Both the position numbers and the translations under genes were made by a program. The notes under the pieces were generated by a model, which saw nothing but the letters and a program-made list of their open reading frames with translations, searched no databases and was not told the origin of the DNA. This document shows positions 35,187-42,784 of a stretch of 64,000 nt of DNA, piece by piece. Location of the stretch: assembly GCA_944322285.1 (NCBI GenBank), contig CALUOR010000014.1, positions 1 through 64,000 of the forward strand. The letters run 5' to 3'. How positions within the stretch are numbered: position 1 is the stretch's first letter; each line of letters starts with the position of its first letter. This DNA is from an uncultured Bacteroides sp. GTDB lineage: Bacteria; Bacteroidota; Bacteroidia; Bacteroidales; Bacteroidaceae.

Positions 35187-36557
35187 ATGGAACATCTTGG
35201 AAAAATACTCATCATCGACGATAACGAGGACGTGCTCTTCGCCCTCAACCTCCTGCTGGAACCGTATGCGGAGAAAGTGAAGGTAACTACCCAACCCGAC
35301 CGCATCGAGCACTTCATGACCAGCTTCTGCCCCGACCTTGTCCTGCTGGACATGAACTTCAGCCGGGATGCCATCAGCGGGCAAGAAGGATTCGATTGCC
35401 TGAAACAAATATTGCGCATCGACTCGCAAGCCGTGGTTATCTTCATGACCGCCTACTCGGACACGGACAAAGCCGTGCGCGCCATCAAGGCTGGGGCGAC
35501 GGACTTCATTCCCAAACCGTGGGAAAAAGAGAAGTTACTCGCCACCCTGTCCTCCGGCATGAAGCTGCGCCAATCCCGATGCGAAGTTTCCCTCTTGCGC
35601 GAACAAGTAGAGGTATTGAGCGATGCTACGGAAGAGCCCGTCATTGGTCAGTCTCCCGCCATGCGGCAGGCATTAGACACCGTGGAGAAGCTACGCAACA
35701 CGGATGCGAACATCCTCATCTTAGGTGAAAACGGAACCGGTAAGGATGTCTTTGCCCGCCTGCTCTATCGCCATTCGCCCCGCTACGGACGTCCTTTTGT
35801 CACCATCGACTTAGGAAGCATCCCCGAATCACTCTTCGAAAGCGAACTCTTCGGATATGAGCGCGGTGCCTTTACCGATGCCCGCAAAGCCAAGGCCGGA
35901 CGCATGGAGATAGCCACGGGAGGCACTCTTTTCCTCGACGAGATAGGCAATCTCTCCCTGCCCATGCAGGCCAAACTGCTCACCGCCATCGAGAAACGTC
36001 AAATCACCCGCTTGGGAAGCACCCAAACCACGCCTATAGACGTGCGCCTCATCTGCGCCACCAATGCCGACATCCGCCAGATGGTAGCCGAAGGACGCTT
36101 TCGCCAAGACTTACTTTATCGCATCAACACCATCGAACTACATATACCGCCCTTGCGTGAACGTGGCAATGACATCCTGCTCCTGGCCGAGCACTTCCTG
36201 CAACGCTACGCCCGTAAGTATCAGAAAGAAATACGGGGACTGACGCGCGAAGCCAAGAACAAACTCTTGAAATATCCTTGGCCGGGCAATGTACGCGAAC
36301 TCCAGCACACCCTTGAACGAGCCGTGATACTCAGCTCCAGCGGCTCCATGCTTCACCCGGAAAACTTTGTATTCCCCACTTCCACACCCGCCCCGATACG
36401 CAAGGAAGAGACGGAAACGCTCAACTTGGAGCAACTTGAACGCCAAACCGTGGAGCGTGCCCTGCGGCTGGCAAGCGGAAACATGAGCCGTGCCGCCGAA
36501 TACCTGGGCATCACCCGCTATGCCCTCTATCGCAAACTGGAAAAGCTTGGCCTATGA
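35187..36557 (+). CDS. NtrC-type sigma-54-dependent response regulator
   Basis: About 456 residues from ATG 35187 (MEHLGKILIIDDNEDVLF). The receiver domain (1-120) has the acidic pair after IIDD and phospho-acceptor Asp55 in LVLLDMNF. The AAA+ domain has Walker A GENGTGKD (180-187), the sigma-54 contact loop as GAFTDA (227-232, where GAFTGA is canonical) and Walker B FLDEIGNL. A Fis-type helix-turn-helix (NMSRAAEYLGITRYALYRKLEKLGL) ends the protein. It shares an ATGA overlap with the kinase gene. It almost certainly activates the sigma-54 promoter at 34211-34226. Confidence 0.93.
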   Translation: MEHLGKILIIDDNEDVLFALNLLLEPYAEKVKVTTQPDRIEHFMTSFCPDLVLLDMNFSRDAISGQEGFDCLKQILRIDSQAVVIFMTAYSDTDKAVRAIKAGATDFIPKPWEKEKLLATLSSGMKLRQSRCEVSLLREQVEVLSDATEEPVIGQSPAMRQALDTVEKLRNTDANILILGENGTGKDVFARLLYRHSPRYGRPFVTIDLGSIPESLFESELFGYERGAFTDARKAKAGRMEIATGGTLFLDEIGNLSLPMQAKLLTAIEKRQITRLGSTQTTPIDVRLICATNADIRQMVAEGRFRQDLLYRINTIELHIPPLRERGNDILLLAEHFLQRYARKYQKEIRGLTREAKNKLLKYPWPGNVRELQHTLERAVILSSSGSMLHPENFVFPTSTPAPIRKEETETLNLEQLERQTVERALRLASGNMSRAAEYLGITRYALYRKLEKLGL

Positions 36558-37522
36558 GACGTTATTCCTTCATAGTGACCTTGCATATCCTTGGCATTGC
36601 CTTGGCGGGAGCTTCCATCCTCCTGTTGGCGCAAGCCCATCTGTGGTTTAGCGCCCTCATGGTGTTGCTTCTGCTTCTTGCGTTGGGAATAAACCTTTAC
36701 CGTATGCAGATGATTCAGATACGCATGATGCGCCACCTGGCCGAAAGCCTGCGTTTGGACGATGCCTCCCTCTCCTTCCGCTCCCCCTATCGTAACCGGA
36801 CTATGGAGCAGATGGTGGACGAACTATCGGAGTCCATGCGCGCTTTCCGCACCCGCCTCGTGGAGCGGCACGAGATGGACGCCTGGCAAAAACTCATACG
36901 GGTATTGACGCACGAAATCATGAACTCCATTGCCCCTATCATCTCCCTGTCCGAGACATTGAGCGAACGGGAAGTGACCGAAAAGAATTACAATGTCATG
37001 CGACAAGGTATGTTGACCATCCACCGCCGAAGCAAAAGTTTGTTGGAATTCGTGGAGAATTACCGGAAACTGACCCGCCTCCCCACACCCGTGCGCCGTC
37101 CGGTCTCCTTAAAAGAATTGCTATGCGACCTGCACAAACTTTATCCCGAACCTTATATACATATTGATATACCCAACGAAGACCGCACTTTGCAGATAGA
37201 CCGTGCGCAAATAGAACAAGTATTGATAAATCTGCTGAAAAATGCCCGCGAAGCCTGTACCCACATCGAACAACCCAATATCCGAATAAGCGTGCTTCCC
37301 TCCCCTCTTTGGCAATGCCTGTTCAGCGTGACGGACAATGGGGAAGGCATCTTGCCCGAAGTGCAGGACAAAATCTTTGTCCCCTTCTTCACCACCAAGC
37401 CATCCGGCTCCGGCATCGGCCTAAGCCTGTGCAAGCAGATTATGAACCGCCACGGAGGAAACATCACCGTCCAATCCACACCCGGGAAAGGCACTTGCTT
37501 CACCCTTCAGCTTCCGGCATAA
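36554..37522 (+). CDS. Sensor histidine kinase, partner of the NtrC-type regulator
   Basis: 322 residues. Two hydrophobic helices at about 8-28 and 31-50 are separated by only a few residues, so there is almost no external sensor domain. The H-box is LTHEIMNSIAPI with His120. The ATPase domain has N-box NLLKNAREA, G1 DNGEGILPE and G2 GSGIGLSLCKQIM. It lacks a PAS domain. A signal sensed within the membrane, or through the transporter itself, would fit; this is inference. Confidence 0.92.
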   Translation: MRRYSFIVTLHILGIALAGASILLLAQAHLWFSALMVLLLLLALGINLYRMQMIQIRMMRHLAESLRLDDASLSFRSPYRNRTMEQMVDELSESMRAFRTRLVERHEMDAWQKLIRVLTHEIMNSIAPIISLSETLSEREVTEKNYNVMRQGMLTIHRRSKSLLEFVENYRKLTRLPTPVRRPVSLKELLCDLHKLYPEPYIHIDIPNEDRTLQIDRAQIEQVLINLLKNAREACTHIEQPNIRISVLPSPLWQCLFSVTDNGEGILPEVQDKIFVPFFTTKPSGSGIGLSLCKQIMNRHGGNITVQSTPGKGTCFTLQLPA

Positions 37523-37949
37523 GAAACCTCGCTTAAATGAAAGGACGAGCAGCAATTCGTCAGAATATTTTTATATCCCTAAATACACCGAACTATTGTC
37601 TCCAAAACAGTGCGCTATTTGCGCTGAATTAGTTAACTGTTTCTCTTAAAACAGCGCACTGTTTTGGGGGTAAACACTGCGCTGACTGAACAGAAATAGC
37701 GCAGTGTTTCTACAGCACCTAACAAACTATATATCAGACAGATACATAAATACTTACAAATCCTAGAGAACTAAAGCCCTAAAAAATTATACATTCATTA
37801 ACAGAATGGTGCTAAAACTTTATCAAGAGTTAATTTTAAATGTAAAATAGAATTACCCTTCTGACACATAGATGAAAAGGGATGTTACACCATATTATAT
37901 ATGTAGACAATATATGCTCTATTATATATATAGACAATATATGCTCTGT
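37523..37949. other. Gene-free 427-bp stretch between histidine kinase and NmrA-like gene
   Basis: No coding sequence was recognised. It holds array E (37604-37709), an AT-rich tract and a 27-bp direct repeat (GTAGACAATATATGCTCT at 37903 and a near copy 27 bp later) that runs up to the stop of the NmrA-like gene. Confidence 0.6.
37604..37709. repeat. Array E: five palindromes at 22-23 bp spacing (core AAACAGCGCACTGTTT)
   Basis: Dyad centres fall at 37612.5, 37634.5, 37656.5, 37679.5 and 37701.5. The best unit (37648-37665) is AAAACAGCGCACTGTTTT; others are AAAACAGTGCGCTATTT, a GTTAAC-centred unit, AAACACTGCGCT and AAATAGCGCAGTGTTT. Two units hold GCGCTAT/ATAGCGC, part of the nearby enhancer dyad. 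Confidence 0.75.
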
Positions 37950-38609
37950 TCAATAGCCGATGGTAAAACGTTCCTGATGATGGTTTTCCTGTTCCAACTC
38001 ATCCACCATAGCCATTGCATAATCTTCTACGGAAATGAAACTCTCTCCCTTTTCATCTACAATCAAATCATCTTTTCCCAAACGGAACTTACCCGTGCGC
38101 ACTCCGGTAGTCAGATTCCCAAGATTGGCGGCAGGCGAGAAGAACACCCAGTCAAGCCCTTTCTCATTGACCAAAGTTTCGAGAAAGAATTTTGCCATAG
38201 ACTTGACACCGGGCAACCATGCTTCCGGCAACGTACCCGTGTCAACCAAACGCAAACCGGGTTTTACAAACAGAGAGCCTGCGCCTCCGACAATCTGCAA
38301 ACGCTTTACTCCTGACGCTTTCACTTCATCCAAGATTTTCGGATAGACCCGTAAAGTGTCCTCATACATATTGGGGTTGGACCATCCCGGATTATAGGCA
38401 CTTATTACCGCATCCTTCCCTTTCAATACTTTAATCATGGCGGGAACATCTTCCACGTCGATTTCTTTGACTTCCAGATTCGGAGAACTTACCTTTATTT
38501 TTGATGCGTGGCGTACAATGGCCGTCACACGATGTCCCCGGTTCAACAATTCGTTTAAAATGGCGTTTCCTACAAAGCCGCTTGCTCCGATTAATGCTAC
38601 ATTCTTCAT
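37950..38609 (-). CDS. NmrA-like atypical short-chain NAD(P)-binding protein
   Basis: 219 residues. The N-terminal GASGFVGNAILNELLNRGHRVTAIVRH is the atypical SDR nucleotide-binding loop (GxxGxxG). The body matches NAD(P)H-binding/NmrA-type epimerase-like proteins often found next to HxlR regulators. It is divergent from the HxlR gene at 38843, the usual arrangement for a redox-responsive pair; regulation by that HxlR is inferred. Confidence 0.85.
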   Translation of the reverse strand: MKNVALIGASGFVGNAILNELLNRGHRVTAIVRHASKIKVSSPNLEVKEIDVEDVPAMIKVLKGKDAVISAYNPGWSNPNMYEDTLRVYPKILDEVKASGVKRLQIVGGAGSLFVKPGLRLVDTGTLPEAWLPGVKSMAKFFLETLVNEKGLDWVFFSPAANLGNLTTGVRTGKFRLGKDDLIVDEKGESFISVEDYAMAMVDELEQENHHQERFTIGY

Positions 38610-38785
38610 GATTAATTAATTTTTATGTGGTGAATATTAAATTGATGAGACAAAGTTCCGCATTTTTCTTCACTCATACAAGTAGGCACTTATTTCTCAG
38701 ACACTTACCATATGGAAACCATTATTGGAAATGAACAGTTTGCGAATTTGTTTTTAACTCACTTTTACACAATAGTTATGGTATA

Positions 38786-38817
38786 TTTGCATCAAATCGG
38801 GAAATTAGTTACTTTTG
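38786..38817 (+). promoter_or_regulatory. Promoter of the HxlR-acyltransferase operon
   Basis: TTTG at 38786-38789 and TACTTTTG at 38810-38817, exactly 20 bp apart. It is 25 bp before the ATG at 38843. Confidence 0.75.
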
Positions 38818-38842
38818 CATTGTAATTAGAATACAATAAATT

Positions 38843-39211
38843 ATGGATGCAGATAAACTGAAAGATGAAATTTTCATTAAGAATTGTCCGATACGGAACA
38901 TTCTTTCGCGCATCAGTGACAAATGGTCCATCTTGACTATATTCACACTGGAGCAGATACCTGTCATGCGGTTCGGAGAACTCCAACGGGCAATCCCCGA
39001 CATATCCCAAAAGATGCTGACGGTAACCTTACGGACATTGGAGCAGGATGGCATAGTAAAGCGTCAGGCATATGCGGAAATACCGCCTAAAGTAGAATAT
39101 TCCTTGACAGAAAGGGGACTATCATTGTTACCGCATTTGAATGCTCTGATTTATTGGGCAAAGGAACAAATGGATGACATCATGCAAGATAGGAAACACA
39201 ACACTCTATAA
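38843..39211 (+). CDS. HxlR-family transcriptional regulator
   Basis: 122 residues with the winged-helix core of HxlR proteins: NCPIRNILSRISDKWSILTIFTLEQIPVMRFGELQRAIPDISQKMLTVTLRTLEQDG-type order, wing at KVEYSLTERG. The cysteine near residue 14 could make it thiol-sensitive, as in relatives. It probably controls the divergent NmrA-like reductase and itself. The acyltransferase gene starts 6 bp later. Confidence 0.88.
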   Translation: MDADKLKDEIFIKNCPIRNILSRISDKWSILTIFTLEQIPVMRFGELQRAIPDISQKMLTVTLRTLEQDGIVKRQAYAEIPPKVEYSLTERGLSLLPHLNALIYWAKEQMDDIMQDRKHNTL

Positions 39212-39217
39212 GTATGG

Positions 39218-40345
39218 ATGAAAAAGTCTCACACATTAACTAAGTATATGCAGTTAAGTAATAAATTTGTGCTGTCAACACAAACGGAACAACCATACCG
39301 ATTGGTCATACAAAAAGAAAAGATTTCTTCACGCATTCCTTACTTGGACTTCCTGAAGTTTTTTGCTATCGCCTGTGTATTCGTAGGTCATTCCGTAGAA
39401 CAGACAACCGATAATGACTTTTGGGACAATCCCATCTGGAGTTTTATCTACACTTTCCACATGCCTCTCTTCATGATGCTGTGCGGTTATTTTTTCAGCT
39501 CTTCGCTTAAGCTCACTTTTACCGAACTGGTAAAGAAGAAATTCATACAGTTGGTCGTGCCTTCTCTGACTGCTTTCGCCATCATGTACGCATGGGTAAC
39601 CCTAACCGGATTCAACCCTTATCCCGAAATCATGAATTTCAGTCTTTTGGGCTTTTTCAATGCCGTATGGTTTTTAAAGAGTGTATTCTTTTGCTACCTC
39701 ATAGGTTACATCAGCATCCAGCTATTACGCAACCTGTGGATAGCTATCGTTGTCTCCATTCTATTGATAAGCATTGCGCCCTTTGGCAATGTAGATTATC
39801 TCAGCTTCATGCTACCCATGTTCTGGTTAGGCTATTTGTGCAAGAAATATCAAAACGCCCTGACGCAATACCGCAAACAATGGTTGATAATCAGCGCACT
39901 GACGTTCATAACCTTGCTTCCGTTTTGGTCAGGCCGGCTGACGGTGTATATGGTTCCTATTGACTTTGTTAATTGGCAGACCGGAACAATTGATACGACC
40001 AATTTAGGAATTACTCTCTACCGTATGATTGTCGGCATGGCCGGAAGCATGACTTTCTTTTTGCTGGCACCTTGGATTTATGGGAAAATTGCGTCTTGTT
40101 CCTTTGCCGCCACGCTGAATAAAATGGGTAAATCCACATTAGGCCTCTATATGCTGCAAACATTCTTATTGGAGTCTGTCATACACAACTTAGGAATACA
40201 TGTCACTACAGCGGGCAGCTTCCTGACCGGATTCTTATTCGCAACTCTTGAACTGTTCCTTTGTTACCAAACTGTTCTCCTCCTTCGAAAGAACCGTTAC
40301 ACTCGTTTGCTCTTTTTAGGAGAAAAAACCAACCGTTCTGAATAA
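39218..40345 (+). CDS. Acyltransferase-3 family membrane protein (OafA/WecH-like)
   Basis: 375 residues with about ten hydrophobic helices. The family start motif is RIPYLDFLKFFAIACVFVGHS with the conserved His, about 50 residues into the frame. The first ATG gives an unusually long polar N-terminus, so ATG 39248 is an alternative. Such enzymes acetylate or succinylate extracellular sugars using a cytoplasmic acyl donor. The target is unknown; no glycan synthesis genes adjoin it. It is cotranscribed with the HxlR regulator. Confidence 0.85.
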   Translation: MKKSHTLTKYMQLSNKFVLSTQTEQPYRLVIQKEKISSRIPYLDFLKFFAIACVFVGHSVEQTTDNDFWDNPIWSFIYTFHMPLFMMLCGYFFSSSLKLTFTELVKKKFIQLVVPSLTAFAIMYAWVTLTGFNPYPEIMNFSLLGFFNAVWFLKSVFFCYLIGYISIQLLRNLWIAIVVSILLISIAPFGNVDYLSFMLPMFWLGYLCKKYQNALTQYRKQWLIISALTFITLLPFWSGRLTVYMVPIDFVNWQTGTIDTTNLGITLYRMIVGMAGSMTFFLLAPWIYGKIASCSFAATLNKMGKSTLGLYMLQTFLLESVIHNLGIHVTTAGSFLTGFLFATLELFLCYQTVLLLRKNRYTRLLFLGEKTNRSE

Positions 40346-40385
40346 GTATATATATCACTTATGAAACGAATTGCATCAGTTTGTA

Positions 40386-40841
40386 CAGTTCTACAAGTCT
40401 TTCCCTCAATTTTTCCACGCAGTGAGTGGAAAATCTGTATTGCTCACTTGGACACACTACCGCACCTTGCTGCAAGTGGACAATGACGAGGCACGCGAAT
40501 GGTATGCCCGCGAGACGACGAAAGAGATGTGGAGCGTGCGCACTTTGTAGCGAAATATCTCTTCGCAATATTATTTCCGCCTCTTGCAGTCGCAATACAA
40601 AGAGTTAGTTGAAAAAGAAATATAGCATTTAACCGCACTCTAACAAGGTGATAAATTGGAGTTTATTAAAAATTCCGTATGCCGACACCGAAGAGGACAT
40701 TGTCCGCTAATTCTATCTTGAAGGGTAATAAGCTACTTTTTGCCACCAAGTATAAACTCTACTTGCCTTCGGAAAAAACTGCATAGAGAGATAGAGCGGC
40801 AAAAGGAAATCTTTTATTTACAGCATAGACAAGAGCAATAA
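40386..40841 (+). pseudogene. Decayed DUF1016 / YhcG-type PDDEXK nuclease gene
   Basis: Frame-broken pieces line up in order with the DUF1016 family: QFYKSFPQFFHAVSGKSV, then LLTWTHYRTLLQVDNDEAREWY, WSVRTL-stop-RNISSQYYFRLLQSQYKELVEKEI, then KLEFIKN and, after a large deletion, LFATKYKLYLPSEK and REIERQKEIFYLQHRQEQ-stop. The internal TAG replaces what is usually a Gln codon. Middle and nuclease parts are mostly lost. Intact homologues sit in restriction-modification and mobile gene neighbourhoods. Confidence 0.75.
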
Positions 40842-40842
40842 A

Positions 40843-41081
40843 ATGAAAGCGAAAATACATTATCACAAGATAGGCGACTACCTGAGCCGCGAGGACAAGC
40901 TGCGCATCATCCGCGAGTTCGGAAGCGTGGAGTATATTCCTTGGATATCCTACAGCCCAATGAGCGTGGAGATTGGATTAATCATCGGAACGAATGGAAG
41001 TTTTCTCAAACAAATTGCCTACATTTGCAGAAAATAGGCGTAAAAGATGGTAAATGGATTTGTTTACCGCATGGCCCTTAG
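40843..41081 (+). pseudogene. Fragment of a type ISP restriction-methylase-helicase gene
   Basis: The first 42 codons read KIHYHKIGDYLSREDKLRII...GIPW-like IPWISYSP. A one-base shift then gives NERGDWINHRNEWKFSQTNC to a TAG at 41079-41081. The order HYHxIGDYLSREDKL, then a TPNEHGDWINQRN-like block, is typical of large type ISP restriction-modification enzymes, of which only this short piece remains. It starts 2 bp after the DUF1016 remnant, so both belonged to one defence-type locus. Confidence 0.65.
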
Positions 41082-41111
41082 CATAGTTTGAATACTTAAA
41101 AGCAACACATT

Positions 41112-42449
41112 ATGAGAGAAATAAGATGCCCGAAATGTCAAAGCGTATTCCAGGTAGATGAAGCGGATTACGCATCTATTGTCAGCCAAGTGAAGAATGC
41201 CGAATTCGATATAGAGATAAACAAACGAATTGAAGAACTACGCAAACAATATGTGGCCGAACAGAAAGCAGTAGTGCTGAAGTCCGAACAAGGTTTTCAA
41301 GAAAAGCTCTCCGCCAGAGAATTGGAATTAGGTAAGAAGGAAAGAGAGATAGAAAGACTAAATGCCCAAATCAATGCCTTGACGCAAACTAAAGAATTGG
41401 AAATGAAAGCGGCTTTGGGGCAAAAGGAGCAAGAGATTTCCGCATTGAAGCTAACTATTTCACAAAGTGACAGCAAACGCCAGATAGCATTATTGGAGGA
41501 ACAACGAAAAGCGCAGGATGTGCTGAAAGCCAAAGACGCAAAAATAGCCGAGCTTGAAGGAAAAGTCAAATTGGAACAAAGCGAAGCATCGTTGCGCGAA
41601 AACAGCCTACGTAAGGAGTACGAATACCAATTAAAGCAGAAACAAGAAGAGGTAGACTATTACAAAGACTTGAAAACGAAGCTGTCTACCAAGATGATTG
41701 GAGAGACTTTGGAAGTGCATTGCAGCACGGAGTTCAACCGCATGCGCTCACTTTTCCCTTACGCCTATTTTGAAAAAGACAATGACGCTTCCGAAGGCTC
41801 CAAAGGCGACTTTATTTTCCGGGATTTCGGACCGGACGGAACAGAATATATTTCTATCATGTTCGAAATGAAAAATGAAGCGGACGAAACTGCCACCAAA
41901 CACAAGAACGAAGACTTCTTCAAAAAACTGGATGCCGACCGTAGAAGCAAAAACTGCGAATTTGCCGTGCTTGTCTCACTGCTGGAGCCGGATAGCGAGC
42001 TCTACAACGGAGGCATCGTAGACGTATCTTACCGATATGATAAAATGTACGTGATACGCCCGCAATTCTTTATGCCGCTTATCAGTCTGCTGGTGCAGAC
42101 GTCTAAAAAGAGTCTGGAATATAAGCAAGAGTTGGCTGTTGCCAGAAGTCAGTCAGTAGATGTGACGAACTTCGAGGATAAACTAATTGATTTTCAAAAA
42201 CGATTTGGAAACGACTATCGGCTGGCAAGTGAGAAGTTCAAAACCGCTGTCGATGAAATAGACAAATCCATTCAGCACCTACAGAAGATAAAAGAGGCAT
42301 TGCTGGGCAGCGAGAATCGTTTGCGCTTAGCGAACGACAAGTTGGAAGGACTTACTATTAAAAAACTTACACGTGGCAACCCCACCATGAAAGCTAAATT
42401 TGAAGAAGCACGTAAAAAGAAAGACGAATTAACGGCAGAAGAATTATAA
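41112..42449 (+). CDS. DUF2130 coiled-coil protein
   Basis: 445 residues. It begins [19 protein letters not shown], with a single CxxC pair, followed by a coiled coil from about 25 to 195 (rich in K, E, Q and L). The DUF2130 core lies at about 200-340 ([84 protein letters not shown]). A helical tail ends the protein. The core has features reminiscent of PD-(D/E)XK folds, but function is not established. It is intact, beside wrecked defence genes. Confidence 0.85.
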   Translation: MREIRCPKCQSVFQVDEADYASIVSQVKNAEFDIEINKRIEELRKQYVAEQKAVVLKSEQGFQEKLSARELELGKKEREIERLNAQINALTQTKELEMKAALGQKEQEISALKLTISQSDSKRQIALLEEQRKAQDVLKAKDAKIAELEGKVKLEQSEASLRENSLRKEYEYQLKQKQEEVDYYKDLKTKLSTKMIGETLEVHCSTEFNRMRSLFPYAYFEKDNDASEGSKGDFIFRDFGPDGTEYISIMFEMKNEADETATKHKNEDFFKKLDADRRSKNCEFAVLVSLLEPDSELYNGGIVDVSYRYDKMYVIRPQFFMPLISLLVQTSKKSLEYKQELAVARSQSVDVTNFEDKLIDFQKRFGNDYRLASEKFKTAVDEIDKSIQHLQKIKEALLGSENRLRLANDKLEGLTIKKLTRGNPTMKAKFEEARKKKDELTAEEL

Positions 42450-42688
42450 GCAGCCCAAAAAGAAGAGCCATCTTCACAGACAGCTCTCCTCCAATTTTCG
42501 TTAACCTTAAATCTAATACTATGAAAAACACAAGGCAAAATTATATCTTTTTTCCAAACATACAAAACTTTGCCTCCGTTTATACAGCTTTATAACATTA
42601 ATTGAGCTTGTTTAGTTTTACATCATATATAATATGCAAAAATTGCAATTTGTATTTGGTAAAATGGCAAACACTATGTTTTTTTTTA

Positions 42689-42696
42689 TAATTTTG
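42689..42696 (+). promoter_or_regulatory. -7 promoter element TAATTTTG of ileS
   Basis: Fits TAnnTTTG and implies an untranslated leader of about 80 bases before the ATG at 42785. Confidence 0.5.
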
Positions 42697-42712
42697 CGCC
42701 CGAATAAAGAAA

Positions 42713-42745
42713 GTGTATGCCGAGTATAGTGTTATCCGCATACAC
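42713..42745 (+). other. Inverted repeat in the ileS leader
   Basis: GTGTATGC (42713-42720) pairs perfectly with GCATACAC (42738-42745) over a 17-base loop. It has no T tract and no T-box features. Confidence 0.4.
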
Positions 42746-42784
42746 GCTAAAGACGTAATATAGAAAAAACAGAAGATAAAAACC

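Larger units (their letters stand above)
42450..42784. other. Gene-free 335-bp stretch upstream of ileS
   Basis: AT-rich. It holds the ileS -7 box and a leader hairpin, described separately. A weak AGAGC/GCTCT hairpin near 42463-42489 follows DUF2130 but lacks a T tract. Nothing else was recognised. Confidence 0.5.

Noticed and set aside
41112..42449. DUF2130 gene as part of an active defence system
   Set aside because: It is intact, but the neighbouring defence genes are broken and nothing in its sequence proves a defence role.
42689..42784. T-box or other riboswitch in the ileS leader
   Set aside because: The leader is only about 80 bases and has a single 8-bp stem; no T-box sequence, and T-boxes are not expected in this phylum.
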